Positions 35,481 to 48,974 are shown, counted from the first letter of the stretch. The stretch is 64,000 bases of DNA from Paulownia fortunei (GCA_019321725.1 CM033109.1:11749993-11813992); one strand, 5' to 3'. Notes: a model not told the origin generated them from the sequence alone. A program made the numbers and translations.

Positions 35481-35689
35481 CACTAGAAAAAGTCAAAACT
35501 CAAAAACAAAATTCTAATTAAAAAATTAATTTTTGATTTGGTTCATTTAACTAAAATCTAAATTAAAAGTTAAAATTTTAGAACATTTAAAACCAAAAAA
35601 TAAATAAAAATTATTGATTCAATTATGGTTTAAATTTAATTTTCAAATTTAGTTTGGTTTGGTCAGTTAAACGAACTAAGAGCACCCCT

Positions 35690-37500
35690 ACTCCTTGTCT
35701 TTGAGTATAACTCTTGGCAATTTCTCGTACCTTATGGCTCACCACCTCTCCATCTACTCCAAACATCCATTTGTAAACCTATTTGCAGCCAATGGATACA
35801 ATAACTTGTGATGGGTCCACCAAGATCCATACCTTATTGGAGTATATGGAGTCCATCTCGAATTGCATGGTCTCTTGAAATCTTGCCAAGTCGATGTCAA
35901 ACATTACTTCTCCATAATTTCTTGGATGACTATCAAGAGAATGCTCCTCCATGGTGTTCTCTAACAAGAAACCATACCTCTCAAGTTATATTAAAGTCTT
36001 TTTAGGTCTCTTAGGAGGCTATGTGATTGAAATGTTAGTTGTGGGTGGTTCAGACACTACTGCCTCTTGTTGTAGGTCTTGAATTTCTTTAAGTTCTACA
36101 ACATTGCCTTTTCTATCTAGTAGAAACTCATTCTCATAGAATGTGGCATTACTTGAAATGAACACCTTTTGTTCTGAAGGCTCGTAGAAATAGTATCCAA
36201 CACATTTGGATACTCTACAACTTAAATAAGGTGGACCTAGTGTCCAACTTATCACCCACTAGTTGCTTCACATAAGTAGGGCAACCCCATACCCTAAGGT
36301 ATTTACAAGACATGGTCTTGCCACACTGCATCTCATATGGTGTTTTGGGCATCGACTTTGAAGGCACTCTATTTCATAGATATGCTGCCAATTCTAGAGC
36401 ATCCTTAGAGTGTACGATGAATCCTAGTAAAGCTCATCATGGATCGGACCATGTTCAAAAAGGTTTAGTTTCTATGCTCAACTACCCCGTTCAATTATGG
36501 ACTAGCAGGTAAAGTTTACTGCAAGAGAATCCTATTCTCTCTTAGATGATCAAGAAACTCCAAGCCTAACTACTTGCCTTCTCTATCAAATTGATGAGAA
36601 TTAATAATTCGCCCTGTTTGTTTTTCCACTTCATGCCTAAAGCCTTTGAACATTTCAAAGGCTTCGCATTTGTATCTTAAAAGATTAACATACACATACA
36701 TAGAGAAATCATAAGTAAAGGTAATGAAGTGGTAGTAGTTTCCTCGAGCATTAACACTTAGTGGCCTGCATACATCCCTATGGATCAAATCCAAAGTACT
36801 TGTAGCACGCTCCACTTGACTTGGTCATCTTTCCCTTTAAGGCAAGATTAACATGTTAGCATTTCTTACTCATCTGAAAGGTCAAGAAATTGTGTCATCT
36901 TGAGAATTCCTTTCTTAGATATATGACCTAATCATGCATGCCACAAGTATGTGGAACTATGATTGTCTAATTAATATTTATTTTATTGAATATGTAGAAT
37001 GGTGTTTTGTGGCAGGATAGCGTATGGATCATTTGTAGATGTACCAACATAAATTAGAAAACTATATAACATTTTCATCATTTTGATTCTTAAATCAAAA
37101 CCTCTCTGTCCACCACAAAAATCATTCTTGACAATGTTTGGTACTAAAGACAAATAATTAAATCTGCCCTAACTCTATCTAGAGCTAAGTGGACCATCCC
37201 TATGGCCAATAAACAATGCTTCTTTACCTCTAACTTAAGGGTCGTCATTCTTCTTTGCCTCTTTCTTTTTGTCATTCTTTGCAACTCTTTGAAGATATGA
37301 GATTATATCTAGTAACCTATACCCAAGAAGAATTATAAACCCAGAAGGTTGACTTCAATAAAATATAAGTTTGAATGAGAACCCTTTCTAATTCAAAGTT
37401 TGAATTAGAACCCTTTCTTATTCATTTAAGCAAGTCAATACTTGCATTTTCTTTTTCTTTGTCCCGCATGCCATAATGGTGACATGAACCTATCTTATCC
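35690..37500 (-). pseudogene. Copia integrase and partial RT (-), second element
   Basis: On the - strand: zinc-binding region remnants (about 37300-36830), then DLIHRDVCRPLSVNARGNYY and KGFRHEVEKQTGRIINSH (36815-36570), a damaged core, VGYYFYEPSEQKVFISSNAT and NEFLLDRKGNVVELKEIQD (36255-36019), and the first part of RT (35967-35779, QFEMDSIYSNKVWILVDPSQ). It breaks off near 35690 in RT; the 3' half and 3' LTR are missing. Same family as 12280-18566, but with better preserved integrase. Confidence 0.85.
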
Positions 37501-39710
37501 AGATTATTCCCTAGCTTTGCAAAAATTAATTTTGATTCTGTTGAGAACTCTTTCTCATTTCTTCTTATAGACCTTGTGTCCTAGAGTAGGTAACCAATAA
37601 TAAAAAATGGCTTTAATAGCTAGAGTCTCCTATAATGTTTATAGGAGGTTTTTCTTCAGCAATTGTTGAAAGTTCTCTACAAGTCTTTATAGAATGTGCA
37701 GTTAGAGGTGCTTCCATAATTTTTGTGGGGGTTGTTTCTATAACTATTATAGAAACACTCATTTTTACATTTATAAACCTCTGAAATTTGAGGACCATTC
37801 TCAAACTTCAAGAGCAATTCGGACAGATTTGAACTGGTGGTGTTTATTATTGTCCAAAATTATTTGTGTGGATTTATAAACGATAACAATTATCTTAAGT
37901 GAGGTAGAAAACAAGCATACATTCAATAGTTCATTCATTTATAATAATGTATTTAATCATAAATGTCTTCCATTATTTTATTCGATCACCCCTAGATAAA
38001 GTTTGGGAAATCCTATTTCCTAAGTGTGCTTGAGGTCCACTTAGCTTTGTCATACACCCCAATCTTATGAGCCCATATGAAAAAACAAAAAGGTGGCTAA
38101 CACATTACTAATTGCATCCCCATGCAACCCTCAAGCTTTTTTAGCTCACTACTTCCCATACACCCCAATTTGATAAACTCATGTGGTATTAAGTGTCAAG
38201 CAGAACTCATCAAACATTTTTGTGAGCAAGACAACTAAGATATGTCCCACGAGTCGTGGCCAACATCCTTAGTCCTCTTACCCTATGCGCATTTCCATAC
38301 TAGTAGTGATCATAGCTTACCCTCACTTAGTATATCCCACGATTCATGACCATTGAACTAAGTGTGGTAGTGCTTCACTTGCCAACTATTTTTGATGGAA
38401 GGCAAGGATGATTGGATCTAACCTATACTTGAAATAAAATTTAAGTGAGGGTTCAATTTCCAAGACCTTATCGATTATTCCAAGTTTGTTTACTTAATGT
38501 TACCCTATCCTAGTGATTGCAAGCATAACCATAAGAAAAGCATTAAATAAACTATGCATGCATCTCCATTCAAACATAAATAAAAAGGTTGATCATAGGT
38601 CAATCCTATGCAATCCACTTGAGCCAAAGTGGATCTAGGTAATTCTAAGGAGCAATTAAAATGCAAAGTAGATCTTATCCTCACTTTATCCAGCTTGCTC
38701 CTTCTTGTAATGTCCACCAAATTACAAAAAGAAAATCTCAGTACCTATCATCTACTCTCATTACAATTACTATATCCTAACAAAAAATCTTATAATTTCT
38801 TTTAGGGGAGATGCATAAGATGGAGATAGAATTTACTTAAAAATAATAAAAAAATGTGAGAGTTGCAGGGCTCATTTTAATTAAAATCTAATGCAAAAAA
38901 AGTCACAAACACAAAATATCCATAAAAAGTCTAGACTCCATGATCATCCACATCCATACATGCTTAATTTAATCATTACGTAATAAATTCAAAGCATAAA
39001 AATATACCCATATTCATATTTTAGTTTTTTGAAGTTGGTAATAAATTCATGATTTTTAAAACTCATAATTCATTTTAAAAATTAAAAAAATAATTTTCAC
39101 GTTTATGACAAGAGATAGGCAGCAACCTATCTACTGCTTGTCGCAAGCCTACAGTAGGCTACCACTCTACTGCACGATGCGCACACCTCAATTCCAAGCA
39201 CCTATCTTGCTAGACATACAACAACGGATAGGCTGAGGCCTGCCTGTCATTTGACTGTCTGGGCATCCATATGTCAGTGACTCTTGCCCAACACTAAGTA
39301 GGCATAGACAACGTAAACATGTCATCTATTTATTACACTTAGGTGGGCCAAAATAGCCAGCTCCAGCGTATGTACACCCTGGCAGTGCGCATTACCCATC
39401 CTCTTGGGCATGCGCCAGGCATGCACACAAAGTACCTTGCCCTCATACAGCCTAGGCAACTCCTAACTCAGCATGGTGGTTAAGCTACATAGCTTAGCCA
39501 TCCGGTTATCTGCCACTGCGATCCTCAAAGCAGAAGGAGGCTTTAAACCTTTTTTTATTTCATCTCAATCAATCAATTTTAAACAATTTAAAGTCATACA
39601 ATTTTTTTTTCAGAATTTGAATTCCCAAATAAAAATGCAATTAAACATAATATTTCATTCGTATGAAATTTAGGCATATTACGTGAAAGTAATAAGAGCG
39701 CATAACCTAG
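37501..39710 (-). other. Copia gag remnant and leader (-), second element
   Basis: Aligns with the leader of the other family members: the CCTAAGTGTGCTTGAG segment near 38020 and the AACACATTACTAATTGCATCC segment near 38100. The gag frame is mostly gone. A frame at 37804-37613 (KMSVSIIVIETTPTKIMEAP) corresponds to a similar degraded stretch in the element at 12280-18566, so both - copies share a gag replacement that the + copy lacks. A G+C-richer block covers about 39110-39500. Confidence 0.55.
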
Positions 39711-39722
39711 GCTTCGATTTGA
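39711..39722 (-). other. Copia primer binding site, degraded
   Basis: On the - strand TCAAATCGAAGC, a diverged form of TGGTATCAGAGC at the same place, followed by CCTAGGTT as in the other two members. Confidence 0.6.
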
Positions 39723-39723
39723 T

Positions 39724-40589
39724 TGTTGGGTTCGTATAATCATGGGATGGGTATGCAATAAAAAATTTAAAAAATTAAACTTGAAATATTTAAAACAAAT
39801 CTTGCAATCTCAAATTTAATGCGATTAATCTATTAGGGTTTTGAATTACTCACTTAATAAATAAAATAAAAGTTTGAAGAATCATATACCTGAAAAGCAG
39901 TCCTACTGATGTGGATTATAATGATATTCAGATCATTAAACTGGATTAAAAATGGATTTGCTCGGACTCCAATGGTCGTCATCTCTATAAGGTTTGAGGC
40001 AAGTCCATGAAAGTTGAATTGTTGCTAGTGAATTTAAATCCTTTGTTTGTAATCTAAAATATTTAAGAGTGTAATTTAATTCTTAAATCAACTTGTGAGG
40101 GATGGAGCCTCTTTGATGGAACAAGAATAATTCTTAAGAGAAGAAAAGAGAGAGAGACGGACGATTTCTTGTGCTTCAAGAGCTACTGAAATTGGCCCCT
40201 TATTTGTATTATGTATCTTACACAAGTCAATCTAGCTCTGACCTAATTAGGTCTCTAGCTTTTTTCTTTCTTATTTTCTTATTTTCTTATTTTCCATGTA
40301 AGACTAGAAGTATTTAATTCTCCCACCAGGACTCCTAATGAGCCTATAAACTCTTGGGCTTACACTCAATTTAATTAATTAAGTCTAATTAATTGATTTA
40401 CATCAATTAATCAAGCCCAACTTACTTAGTTATTCAATTAATTAATTATTTGATTCAATTAAGGCTACCTAATCAAATTAGGCGCAATTAAATAATTATA
40501 TTTTTTAATTGGTGAAGTTAATTTTAACACTTTAAATTAATGTAAGCTTAATAATTAATTATTCAAATCAATTAATTAATTCACTCTCT
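39724..40589 (-). repeat. 5' LTR of second copia (-), U5-side part
   Basis: Starts next to the primer site (TGTTGGGTTCG, read + strand) and runs as reverse complement of the family LTR to a point equivalent to about 42490 of the + LTR. It stops at 40589, where the + copia LTR begins. The U3 part is not adjacent. An inverted LTR piece at 54376-55652 may be its remainder. Confidence 0.7.
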
Positions 40590-43351
40590 TGTTAGAATAG
40601 TGCCGGATGAGCCAATTAATGGCGAGCTTTTATACTTAATAAAAATAATATTATTCATAATATTTGTTCATAAATGGCATTTTTTTATGTTTAATTATTT
40701 TTGTCAATTAGATAAATTACCTAGATCATACACGACTACAGGCATGGTTACGCATATGATGGTGATCATGAAACATTCTTTTATGGCTTTGATCTTTAAA
40801 TTATTTCGAATTTGGGGTTCGTTGAGACGGGACATCAATAAGTTTGATAGACTCACACACAATGCATGCTCAAAAGGAGAATGTCTCATTCTATAGATAT
40901 TGACATAATGATGTTAATGCATTTGTGGGGTTTTTGTTAGAAAATAAGTACACCAAATTAACCCATGGAAAATTCTTAAATGAAAATGTTGTTTGTCGAA
41001 TGAGAATTTTCTAATTACAATACTTCATTAAGTAGTCTTTCGACTTTAGGCACCATAATAACCTTATGTACGACATTATACACTTTGATTATTTTTCTGA
41101 TTGCATGACAATCACAAGGAGTTTACGTTGGTTGTGTGGTGTTTGTATATGGAGGTTAATAAATGGTCAACAAAGGATCCATCAACTATCTTGTAAAATA
41201 GGTGAATCTCCTATGTTTTCATAGTCCTTGATCCCCAAGATCTTGCCCATGGCAGGATGAATATTAGACATGTGGTTTTCTAATGATTCATCAAAGGATC
41301 AATGTAACTTGAATTGGAATTATAGTTATTAAGTCAAAATAGTGTTTTGACTAATAATATATACTCTAAACATAATCAAGAAATTAGTTAATAGAAAAAC
41401 TGTATTTGCATGGTACTCGTAATCGAAATAGGTTCGCTACTACTCACCTAAGACTAGGTATTCAAGATGCACTGCTAGGCCTAGTTAGTTAAATACGAGA
41501 TCGAAAAAAATTTAGTGTTTAATAAGTACGAGTGTATTATGAATTTTTATTAAAAATTATAGTAAAAAAATTAGCAAAATATACATAAATAGTTAATATT
41601 TAAATTTGTAGACGAATGGGTAAAATACAAATGTAAAAGAATTATTCACAAGCAAAAATATAGTTTATTCTGACATTATTTTTATATGATATGTGTTTAT
41701 ACATAACTTTAAATTAAGTTATTCATAAATTAACTAACTTTAATTATTCAAAAAAAATAAAAAAATAAAAAAATAACTTTAAATTAAGTAAAACTTATTA
41801 TATAAGTATTTTTATATTATTTGATTTATAATTATGACAACATAAAGATAAATATTTAATAATAAATAGTATATTCATAAATTATTTGAAATTTTATTTT
41901 TTTATTTATATGATATTTTATTAATACTTATAATAATTTTTGAATAATTTTTAAATTATATTTAAATATTATAAATATTTATTGAAATACAGTGTTATTC
42001 ATAAAGTATTATACAAATAAATATAATATGAGTATTAAATATTTCACTTAAAAAAAATAGAGTATTAATCAATGGTTCATAATGTGTACAGAAAATGAAA
42101 GTATTTTTTAATTATTTTTACTTACGTGTACTATATGAGTATAATATGAGTTTTAACTAACAGAGTTGTTAGATGCTTCCCATGACTTGTGAGGTTCATA
42201 GAATTAACGAGTTCGTTCCAACCAAATTAATTAATCAAAATATTAAAATTTTCATTAGTTGCAAAAGTTGCAAGCCCATGCCTAACTTAGTTATGAACCT
42301 AAGGGGTTACACACAAATGAGATAATCCATTTCTAATATATTTTATTGATCAATGGTGTTGGACTAAGTTAATTGATAGTGATTAATTAACTTGAGCTAT
42401 AATTCATATAAAGATTTAAATTAATCCATTCAATTAAATTATAAGATTATTTAATTGGATGCAATGAAGATTAGGGGCTTAAATAGTGAGTTAATTAATT
42501 GATTCGATCAATTAATTAGTTATGATTAAATTAATTTAACCTTTCTTAAATTAATTTAAGGGGTTAAATTAATTTAATTAATTAAAATAGTAGGTTTATT
42601 TTAGTTGGGCCTAATTTGATTAGGTGGCCTTTTTTGAATCAATTAATTAATTGATTAGATCAATTAAATGAATTGGGTGTTATTAACTGATGGAAATCAA
42701 TTAATTGGATTTTAATCTATTACTGTCCAAGCCAATAACTCAACTAGGAGTCTGGGAAAGCAAGATAAAGGATGGAAAGGACTTGGATAAGAAAGGAAAG
42801 ATGGAGACTTCTAATATGATTAGTGCTAGTCCTCAAGTGTGTATATATACACACTTGGGGGCTGGGGGAGGGTTGAAACCTATAAGAAAAAAAAACTCCT
42901 CTTATTTTGTTCTCTCCATCAAAGGTTCCAAGCATTTGCATCAATTTTAATTTTCTAACACAAGTTTTTCTAAGAATAAAATTGCACTCCCAAAATTTTA
43001 ATTTGAAAAGGGAAGTTTTGATTCACTAGCTAGGATAAAAAATTTGCGGACTTGTCCAGCATGTGGATACACTTAGAGAGTGGACAATTGGATTCCTCAC
43101 AAACCTATTTCAAGTTTGGGCTTAGGAATTCGGAATCCTACACTCCCTACATCAACCAAAGTGCTCGCAGGTATAAACTCACGAAACTAAGTCAATTAAT
43201 TATATTAAGTGAACAATTAAAAATACAAATCGATAATCGCATCAAATCTGAGATTAGTCTTTTAAACATTTGATGTATGGTTATTTTCAATTTGTTGATA
43301 AATTTTAATTCTCCACTATGCATGTTATCCCATGATTTTGCAAACACAACA
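40590..43351 (+). repeat. 5' LTR of the + copia
   Basis: Starts TGTTAGAATAGTGCCGGATG and ends GCAAACACAACA, one base before the primer site. Compared with 53169-54375 and 2296-4203 it has an extra 690 bases (41480-42169). The AT-rich middle has many TTAATTAATT units. TCTCT (40585-40589) lies just outside as a possible target duplication without a visible partner. Confidence 0.85.
41480..42169. mobile_element. MITE-like insertion in copia LTR
   Basis: A 690-base, extremely AT-rich block splits the conserved LTR sequence ACTGCTAGGTGCTTCCC, which is intact in the other LTR at about 53850. TAG(G/A) is present on both sides. The ends are imperfect inverted repeats (CTAGTTAGTTAAATAC at the left; CTGTTAGTTAAAACTC read inward from the right). 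It contains no coding sequence. Superfamily not certain; the short duplication would fit CACTA or Harbinger-type more than hAT or Mutator. Confidence 0.65.
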
Positions 43352-43352
43352 G

Positions 43353-43364
43353 TGGTATCAAAGC
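43353..43364 (+). other. Copia primer binding site (initiator tRNA-Met)
   Basis: TGGTATCAAAGC, one base different from TGGTATCAGAGC, placed one base after the LTR end and followed by CTAGG as in the other members of the family. Confidence 0.85.
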
Positions 43365-43534
43365 CTAGGTTTAGGCGTTCTGAATCTTTTCGCGAATCAA
43401 ATCCTGAAAGTTTATGTAATAAAATTTACTATCTTTGTATGTCGTAAAATGTTTATTCATTTTTTGTTAAATTGGGATTAATTATTCTGTATTGGAGAAG
43501 AGTGGGAAAAGTTCCCTTAACTTTGAAAAAAAAA

Positions 43535-43690
43535 CTTCACCTTGAGGCATTGCGATGCCATAATGGAAATGTGGCCAACACCGCGATGCTAGTCTAGTTG
43601 TTTTTTGGCAATTTTTGGTGAAATTAGGCACCGCGGCTCCAAATATTGGTGCCATGGTCCCTATCGGGTAGTGTGATGACACGCCAGATT
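43535..43690. repeat. G+C-rich block in copia leader
   Basis: Short repeats of the type GCGATGCCA, ACCGCGATGC, GCACCGCGGCTCC and GTGCCATGGTCCC occur in otherwise AT-rich leader. Similar but not homologous blocks lie at the equivalent places of the two - copia elements (18225-18305, 39110-39500). Confidence 0.5.
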
Positions 43691-43798
43691 CGTTTCTAAT
43701 TATGTAATTGTTACACATGAATTTTTAGGCTAATTCAGTTTTAAAATTTATCGTTGATTTTAAATTATTAAAAAGGTGTTTTTATGAATTAGCAAAAC

Positions 43799-46655
43799 TG
43801 TGATACCCGAGCCTCTTACTACTCACATGGCTAAATATGATTCATGCATTATATGTTAATTTTATATGCTATTTGCATTTCTATTGACATTGCATAATTT
43901 ATTTCATTTTATACGACATTCTTGAATATTAAACTTAATTTTGAAGCTCTTGCACGATATTAGTTATTGAATTTCTTAATCTAAGTAGTTGATTTTATAT
44001 TGAAATAAGAAGAAAATGAGGTGGATCAATATTAGATATATATGGGATATATAGGTTATAATTTTGGAAGTGTTAAAAGTGTTACTAGTAACCTTATACG
44101 GTTTAATTTGATTTGATCAAGTTATTTCAAAAGTATATATTTGTAAATTAGTATACTTGGGATATTGGACATGATATAATATGAATTAAGTGTCATATTA
44201 CAAGGCCCTTATGTGCATATGATTTTAGAAATGCAAACTAGATAATTCTTTAAGAATCGGATGCGAATCGGTTTGGAGATCGAATGAACGGATATAGGAA
44301 TTACCTATGGGAATGAATGGTGATTAAGATAGGTTGCAACCAAATAAAAATAGATGAGACACACAAGATTAGGGCTGCAAGATAAGGGAGAAAATCAGAT
44401 TTGCCATTTACTTGCCACCTCGTGCTTTCTTATTAAGCTTAAGCTAACATCTCAAGCTAACACCTCAAACCCTTCACCCTTAAGCAACGACCAGACCCTC
44501 ATTTCAGCCATTTTCATCTTCCAAACACACACCTTAAGGTCTCCATGTGATCCAAATTGATTCCAAGTTGAAATAAAAGCAAGAAAAGCAAAGAAGAAGT
44601 GATTACCATCAAGTTAGCCTCAAAATCTGCATAGGTAACACTTATCTACGGTTTTGCCTTTGGTTTTCAGATTATTATGAATGGTTTTATGGCTTATTAA
44701 GCTTTCAATATCTATTATAAAAGTGTTAGGAAGTTTTTAGTTAGACTTTGGTGCACAAAGAAAGGGTTTTTGATCACAAACACTTAATAGGAAATACTTG
44801 TGGCAGAAACTGTCATCTTACTATTTTCTTGTGTTTTAGACTTCAAAAGTGTATGGTATGTTGAATAAAACCTATAATTATTACCATGTACATGACCATA
44901 TATGAGTTAAGAGTATTGGAATGAATTTTCATCAGTTGGAAATTGAAATAGAGAATGATATTGGAGAAACACTCAAACTGCCAAAATAGCAAAATCTGTT
45001 TTGGTGTGCTGTGAAGGAAACTGAATTAAGGGAGCTAAATCGATTATTTTTGGTAATAATATGACCTGGTTGTCTCATTATATATGTTATCTAAGTATGG
45101 TGAAAATTTTGGAGTGATTGAATATACTTAAGGGTGCCAAAACCATTAATGTCATGAAGTGTGCAAAACTGTCACTGTAGGAAATAATCTGTTTCAGTAT
45201 GTCGTGAAGAGAGCTGAACTTGGGAAGCTATATCCGTGATTTTTAGCAATTATATGATATGGTTACATTTATATACATGTTATATAAGTGTGGTAAAAAT
45301 TTTGGAGTGATTGGATATGTTTAGGGATGTTAAAATTATCATGCAACTAAACTTGACAGCAAGAAAATATGAAAATGTGAATCTGCCACATTTGATCACT
45401 TAGCATGTTTCAACCTAGACATGTTGCTATTGAGTGTTAACAATTAGGTACATGCTATTAGAGTTATAATACTTCAATTACATGATGTTTTCATGTATTT
45501 AAGATGAGAAATTGAGGTATTTGAGGGGCTATATTGGGTTCTAGTTTGTGAAAGCTTGATTGTTAGCTTATAGCTTGGTGTTTAAGGTCTAGTATGAGAT
45601 TTTGTGCTTTCAACTTGCCAAATTGGGAATGGTGCTTGATGTTGGGTAATATTACAGGCTATTTTATATCTAAGGTTGGAGAGGAATACTAAACAAATTT
45701 AGACTAAGCCACCAACCAAGTGAAAGGTAAGTAAAGATTCATTTGCAACTACAATGCATAGACATAGTAGATGTGTGAATTATATGTAATATCATAAATC
45801 ATATGTGCATAGTAGAGGGCTCTCCATTGAGCATACATACATGGGCATTGTCATTAGCATGTGCATGCATCATATACTAGCATTGTGATAAATCTTGCAT
45901 TGCACGGCATGATTCAGAGAAAGGAAAATGTTTTGTTGACCACTACTAGTGTACCGAAGCATGCATGGATTTGCAGGTTCGCGTGCATGGATTTGCATGC
46001 GTATGAGTATGCATGGATTTGTATGCTTATATGATTATTGGCCATTGGATTATGGCGGTATACAGAGCTCTTTTCCGGTGCATGAGATAGTAGCGTTGGT
46101 CAGGGGTCCAAGAAAGAAATGATTTTGAGAGAAATATTTTGATGCATAAAATTGCATTGTAAGCATAGCATTTTGAGTTGCATGACTTGATATTGTGGAT
46201 TATTCTTTGACATGCATAATCTTTACTTGCTGAGCGTTAGCTCATATAGTTTATGCATTGTAGGTGAGTACGATGATGCTTGAAGCATCTTTGGCTAGCT
46301 GGTCGGCTATTGGAGCTCCTGCAGGTGTTTGAGGGAGTGTGTACATGGATGACGACCTGTTCGGCTATTTTGTTGGCTTGTTATATTTTGAGTCTGGTGT
46401 ATTATGTTTTTAGATTGGTACTATATTTCTCTTTTAAAACTTTACTGTAGTTAAGTATGTAAATATTGTGGTCGTTGTGGGTGTTGTGTTTTTATATAAA
46501 TACTGATCCTTCTATTTTAAACAGGGTTGTGTATGTAAGAAGTGATTTAGCTTTTCTTAAAATGTTAAAAAAAAAATATTTCATGCATGCACACAGGTTC
46601 TATCATGTCAAATTATACAATATATATGGTTGTGTAGGAATGGGGGGGTGTTACA
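43799..46655 (+). mobile_element. Solo gypsy LTR nested in copia leader, with perfect AAAAC duplication
   Basis: Begins TGTGATACCCGAGCC and ends GGGGGGTGTTACA, with inverted termini of the chromovirus type. AAAAC directly precedes (43794-43798) and follows (46656-46660). The flanking copia leader resumes on the right. No primer site, polypurine tract or coding sequence is inside, so it is a solo LTR (2857 bases) left by LTR-LTR recombination. The 3' part matches 28336-29006. The orientation is taken from the position of the conserved end. Confidence 0.9.
44996..45370. repeat. Diverged tandem repeat in solo LTR, about 190-base unit, two copies
   Basis: Units from 44996 and 45189 share CTGTTT(T/C)(G/A)GT(G/A)TG, GAAG, GAGCTAAATCGATTATTTTT-like and AATTTTGGAGTGATTG(G/A)ATAT segments in order. 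They have many substitutions, so the duplication is old. Confidence 0.65.
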
Positions 46656-46660
46656 AAAAC

Positions 46661-47922
46661 TATTAATCCCAAATAAAGTAAAAAATTTGCACATAAAGAT
46701 GGGTAAATTTACAAACTAGGAATTTATTTTTGGTGATGATTAAATTAAGTATGTATGGTAAGGATGATCATGGAGCCTAGACCATTTAAATTCTATGCAT
46801 TGGTTTTTCTACTTTTGGATTTTAATTAAAATAATGCCTATAAGTCTTGTCTTTTCTCTGTTTTTATTCTAAATGTAAAATTCTATCTTTCTCTTATGTA
46901 CTTCTCCTTGCAGAAATTCCAAGGTTTCTTCTTAGGATAGAAATTATAGTAAGAGTAGTTTTAGGATGGTGACATATTCTTTTCATTTTTGGTGGACAAG
47001 AAAAAAGGGAAAGGTAAAGAAAAACATAGATTGAAGGCCAATGGATGTATGGGTGATACATTTATGTAAAAGACAGGATCATTATTATTTTAATTATTAC
47101 CTTAAATTAACCTTTTATCCACTTTGGATTGGATTGCATAGGATGAAGGCCCATGATCATCCTTTTTATATATTACGGAAGATGCATGCATAGTTTTATT
47201 TAATGCGTTCCTACGATTATACTTGCAATCGTTAGGAATAGTACAATGTTAAATAAACAACTAAATAAAATGATGAGATATTGGTAAAATGGAAAAGTCA
47301 AAATGTTTTAAGTTCAAGAAGGTTTTAATTAAGTTCTATATCAAGCATAAATGGACAATATTCGGCTAGGCCCAATCGTCCAATCCTTCCATCAAAAGTA
47401 GTTGGTATGTGAAACACTGTCATGCTTAGTTCATTGGCCATGAGTTGTGGGATGTGCTAAGAGGAGATAATAGCTCTGACCAATACTAGCATGAAGATTC
47501 GCATGGGGTAGGAGGCTTAAGGGTGTTGGCCACGAGTTGTGGGAAATACATTAGTTATCTTGCTCATATAGATAATTTGATAGGACATGCTTGACCCTTA
47601 GTACTATATAGGCTAATAAAATTATGGTATATGGGAAATAGTGAGGCAAAATATCTTGAGGGTTACACGGGGATACAATTGCTAATGTGTTAGCTATCTT
47701 TTAATTTTAGTGTGTGGGTTTATAAAATTAGGGTGTATAATATAAGTAATTGGACCTTAAGCCCACTAGGAAATATGATTTTTCGAATTTTCATTTAGAG
47801 GGTGATGGAATTTGAATAAAATAGTGAGAGATATTTACAATTAAAGACTTTATTATAAATGAATAAACTGTTGAATATATGCTTATTTTTTGCCTCGTAT
47901 TTTTGTAGATATCTTATATACA
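46661..47922 (+). other. Copia leader, continued
   Basis: Continues the leader from 43798 after the solo LTR. It aligns, in opposite orientation, with 17030-17900 and 37960-39010 of the - elements (GATGATCATGGAGCCTAGAC; ATGCATAGTTTTATTTAATG; CACTAGGAAATATGATTTTTC). No gene. Confidence 0.65.
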
Positions 47923-48974
47923 AATGGCTAAAAAATCCACTTGCATCTATTCTTGACACCAACAAACTCACCAGACCCAACTATGTCAACTGACTAAGGA
48001 ATTATTGAATTATTTTTCTATCAGAAAGGATGGTTTATGCCCTCAATGTGTCACCGCCGTTGGCTCTACCGGTGGATGCCACTGAGGAAGAGCTTATAGA
48101 ACATCACAAGAAAGTTGACGATAAGCTACAAGCTCAATGCTATATGATAGCATCAATGTCAAATTATTTGCAGAGGCAACATGAGCATATGGCACATGCT
48201 ATTGATATCTAACTTAATTTGAAGGAATTGTATTGTGAGTACCAAATCTTGAAAGAGCTTTTTCAATGCCATACGATAAAAGGTTTTTCAATCCAAGACT
48301 ATAAAATAAAGATGATAGACTTGATCAAAAGGCTCGAGTCCCTTAGAGTTATTATGAACTATTAACTCTTTATGGATCTCATCCTGCAGTCTCTGTCACC
48401 CTTATTCAAATCTTTATGGTTAACTTCAACATGTATAAGATAGAGACTAGCCTTGCTGAGCTAGTTGACATGTTTAAGATGATAGAATCCACCATGAAAA
48501 AAGGAGAATCTTGTCTTACTCATTGGCTCTTATCCCATTCTAAGACAAAAAAATTGAAAAAAAAGGAATAATAAGGATTCTTCTAAGAAGGCCAAGAGTT
48601 TGAAGGCCTTTAATGGAGTGAAAAAGGATTCCAAAGCTAAGGATAAGTGCCATCACTTCAGCAAGTCAGGGCATTGGAAGAGGAACTGCAAGGAGTACCT
48701 TGCGAGTCGCTAAAAGAGTTCATGTGTGTTCTTTGTTGAAGTTAACCTCTCAATTAATAGCTTCTTGGGTATTAGATACCGACTATGGTGCTCATATATC
48801 CAATAATTTGTAGGTGATGATAGGAAGCAAGGAACTGAGTAGAGGAGAGCGAGCCCTAAGGCTTAGGAATGGAGCAAAGGTTGCTGCATTAGCCATATAA
48901 ACTATTTAATTAGTGTAGGATATGGTAGTAGGATAGTTTTATATTCTTGTCTTTATGTTCTAAAACTATTTCTT
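47923..48974 (+). pseudogene. Copia gag, duplicated unit A, with start of protease
   Basis: Gag forms the nucleoprotein core of the particle. After MAKKS, a frameshift leads to LASILDTNKLTRPNYVN, MVYALNVSPPLALPVDATEE, KLQAQCYMIASMSNYLQ, LIKRLESLRVIMNY and a damaged LQSLSP. The zinc knuckle reads KCHHFSKSGHWKRNCKEYLA, with Phe where the second Cys should be. A protease start follows (VLDTDYGAHISNNL). Several stops and frameshifts occur. The region 47784-48974 is repeated as unit B directly downstream. Confidence 0.85.
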
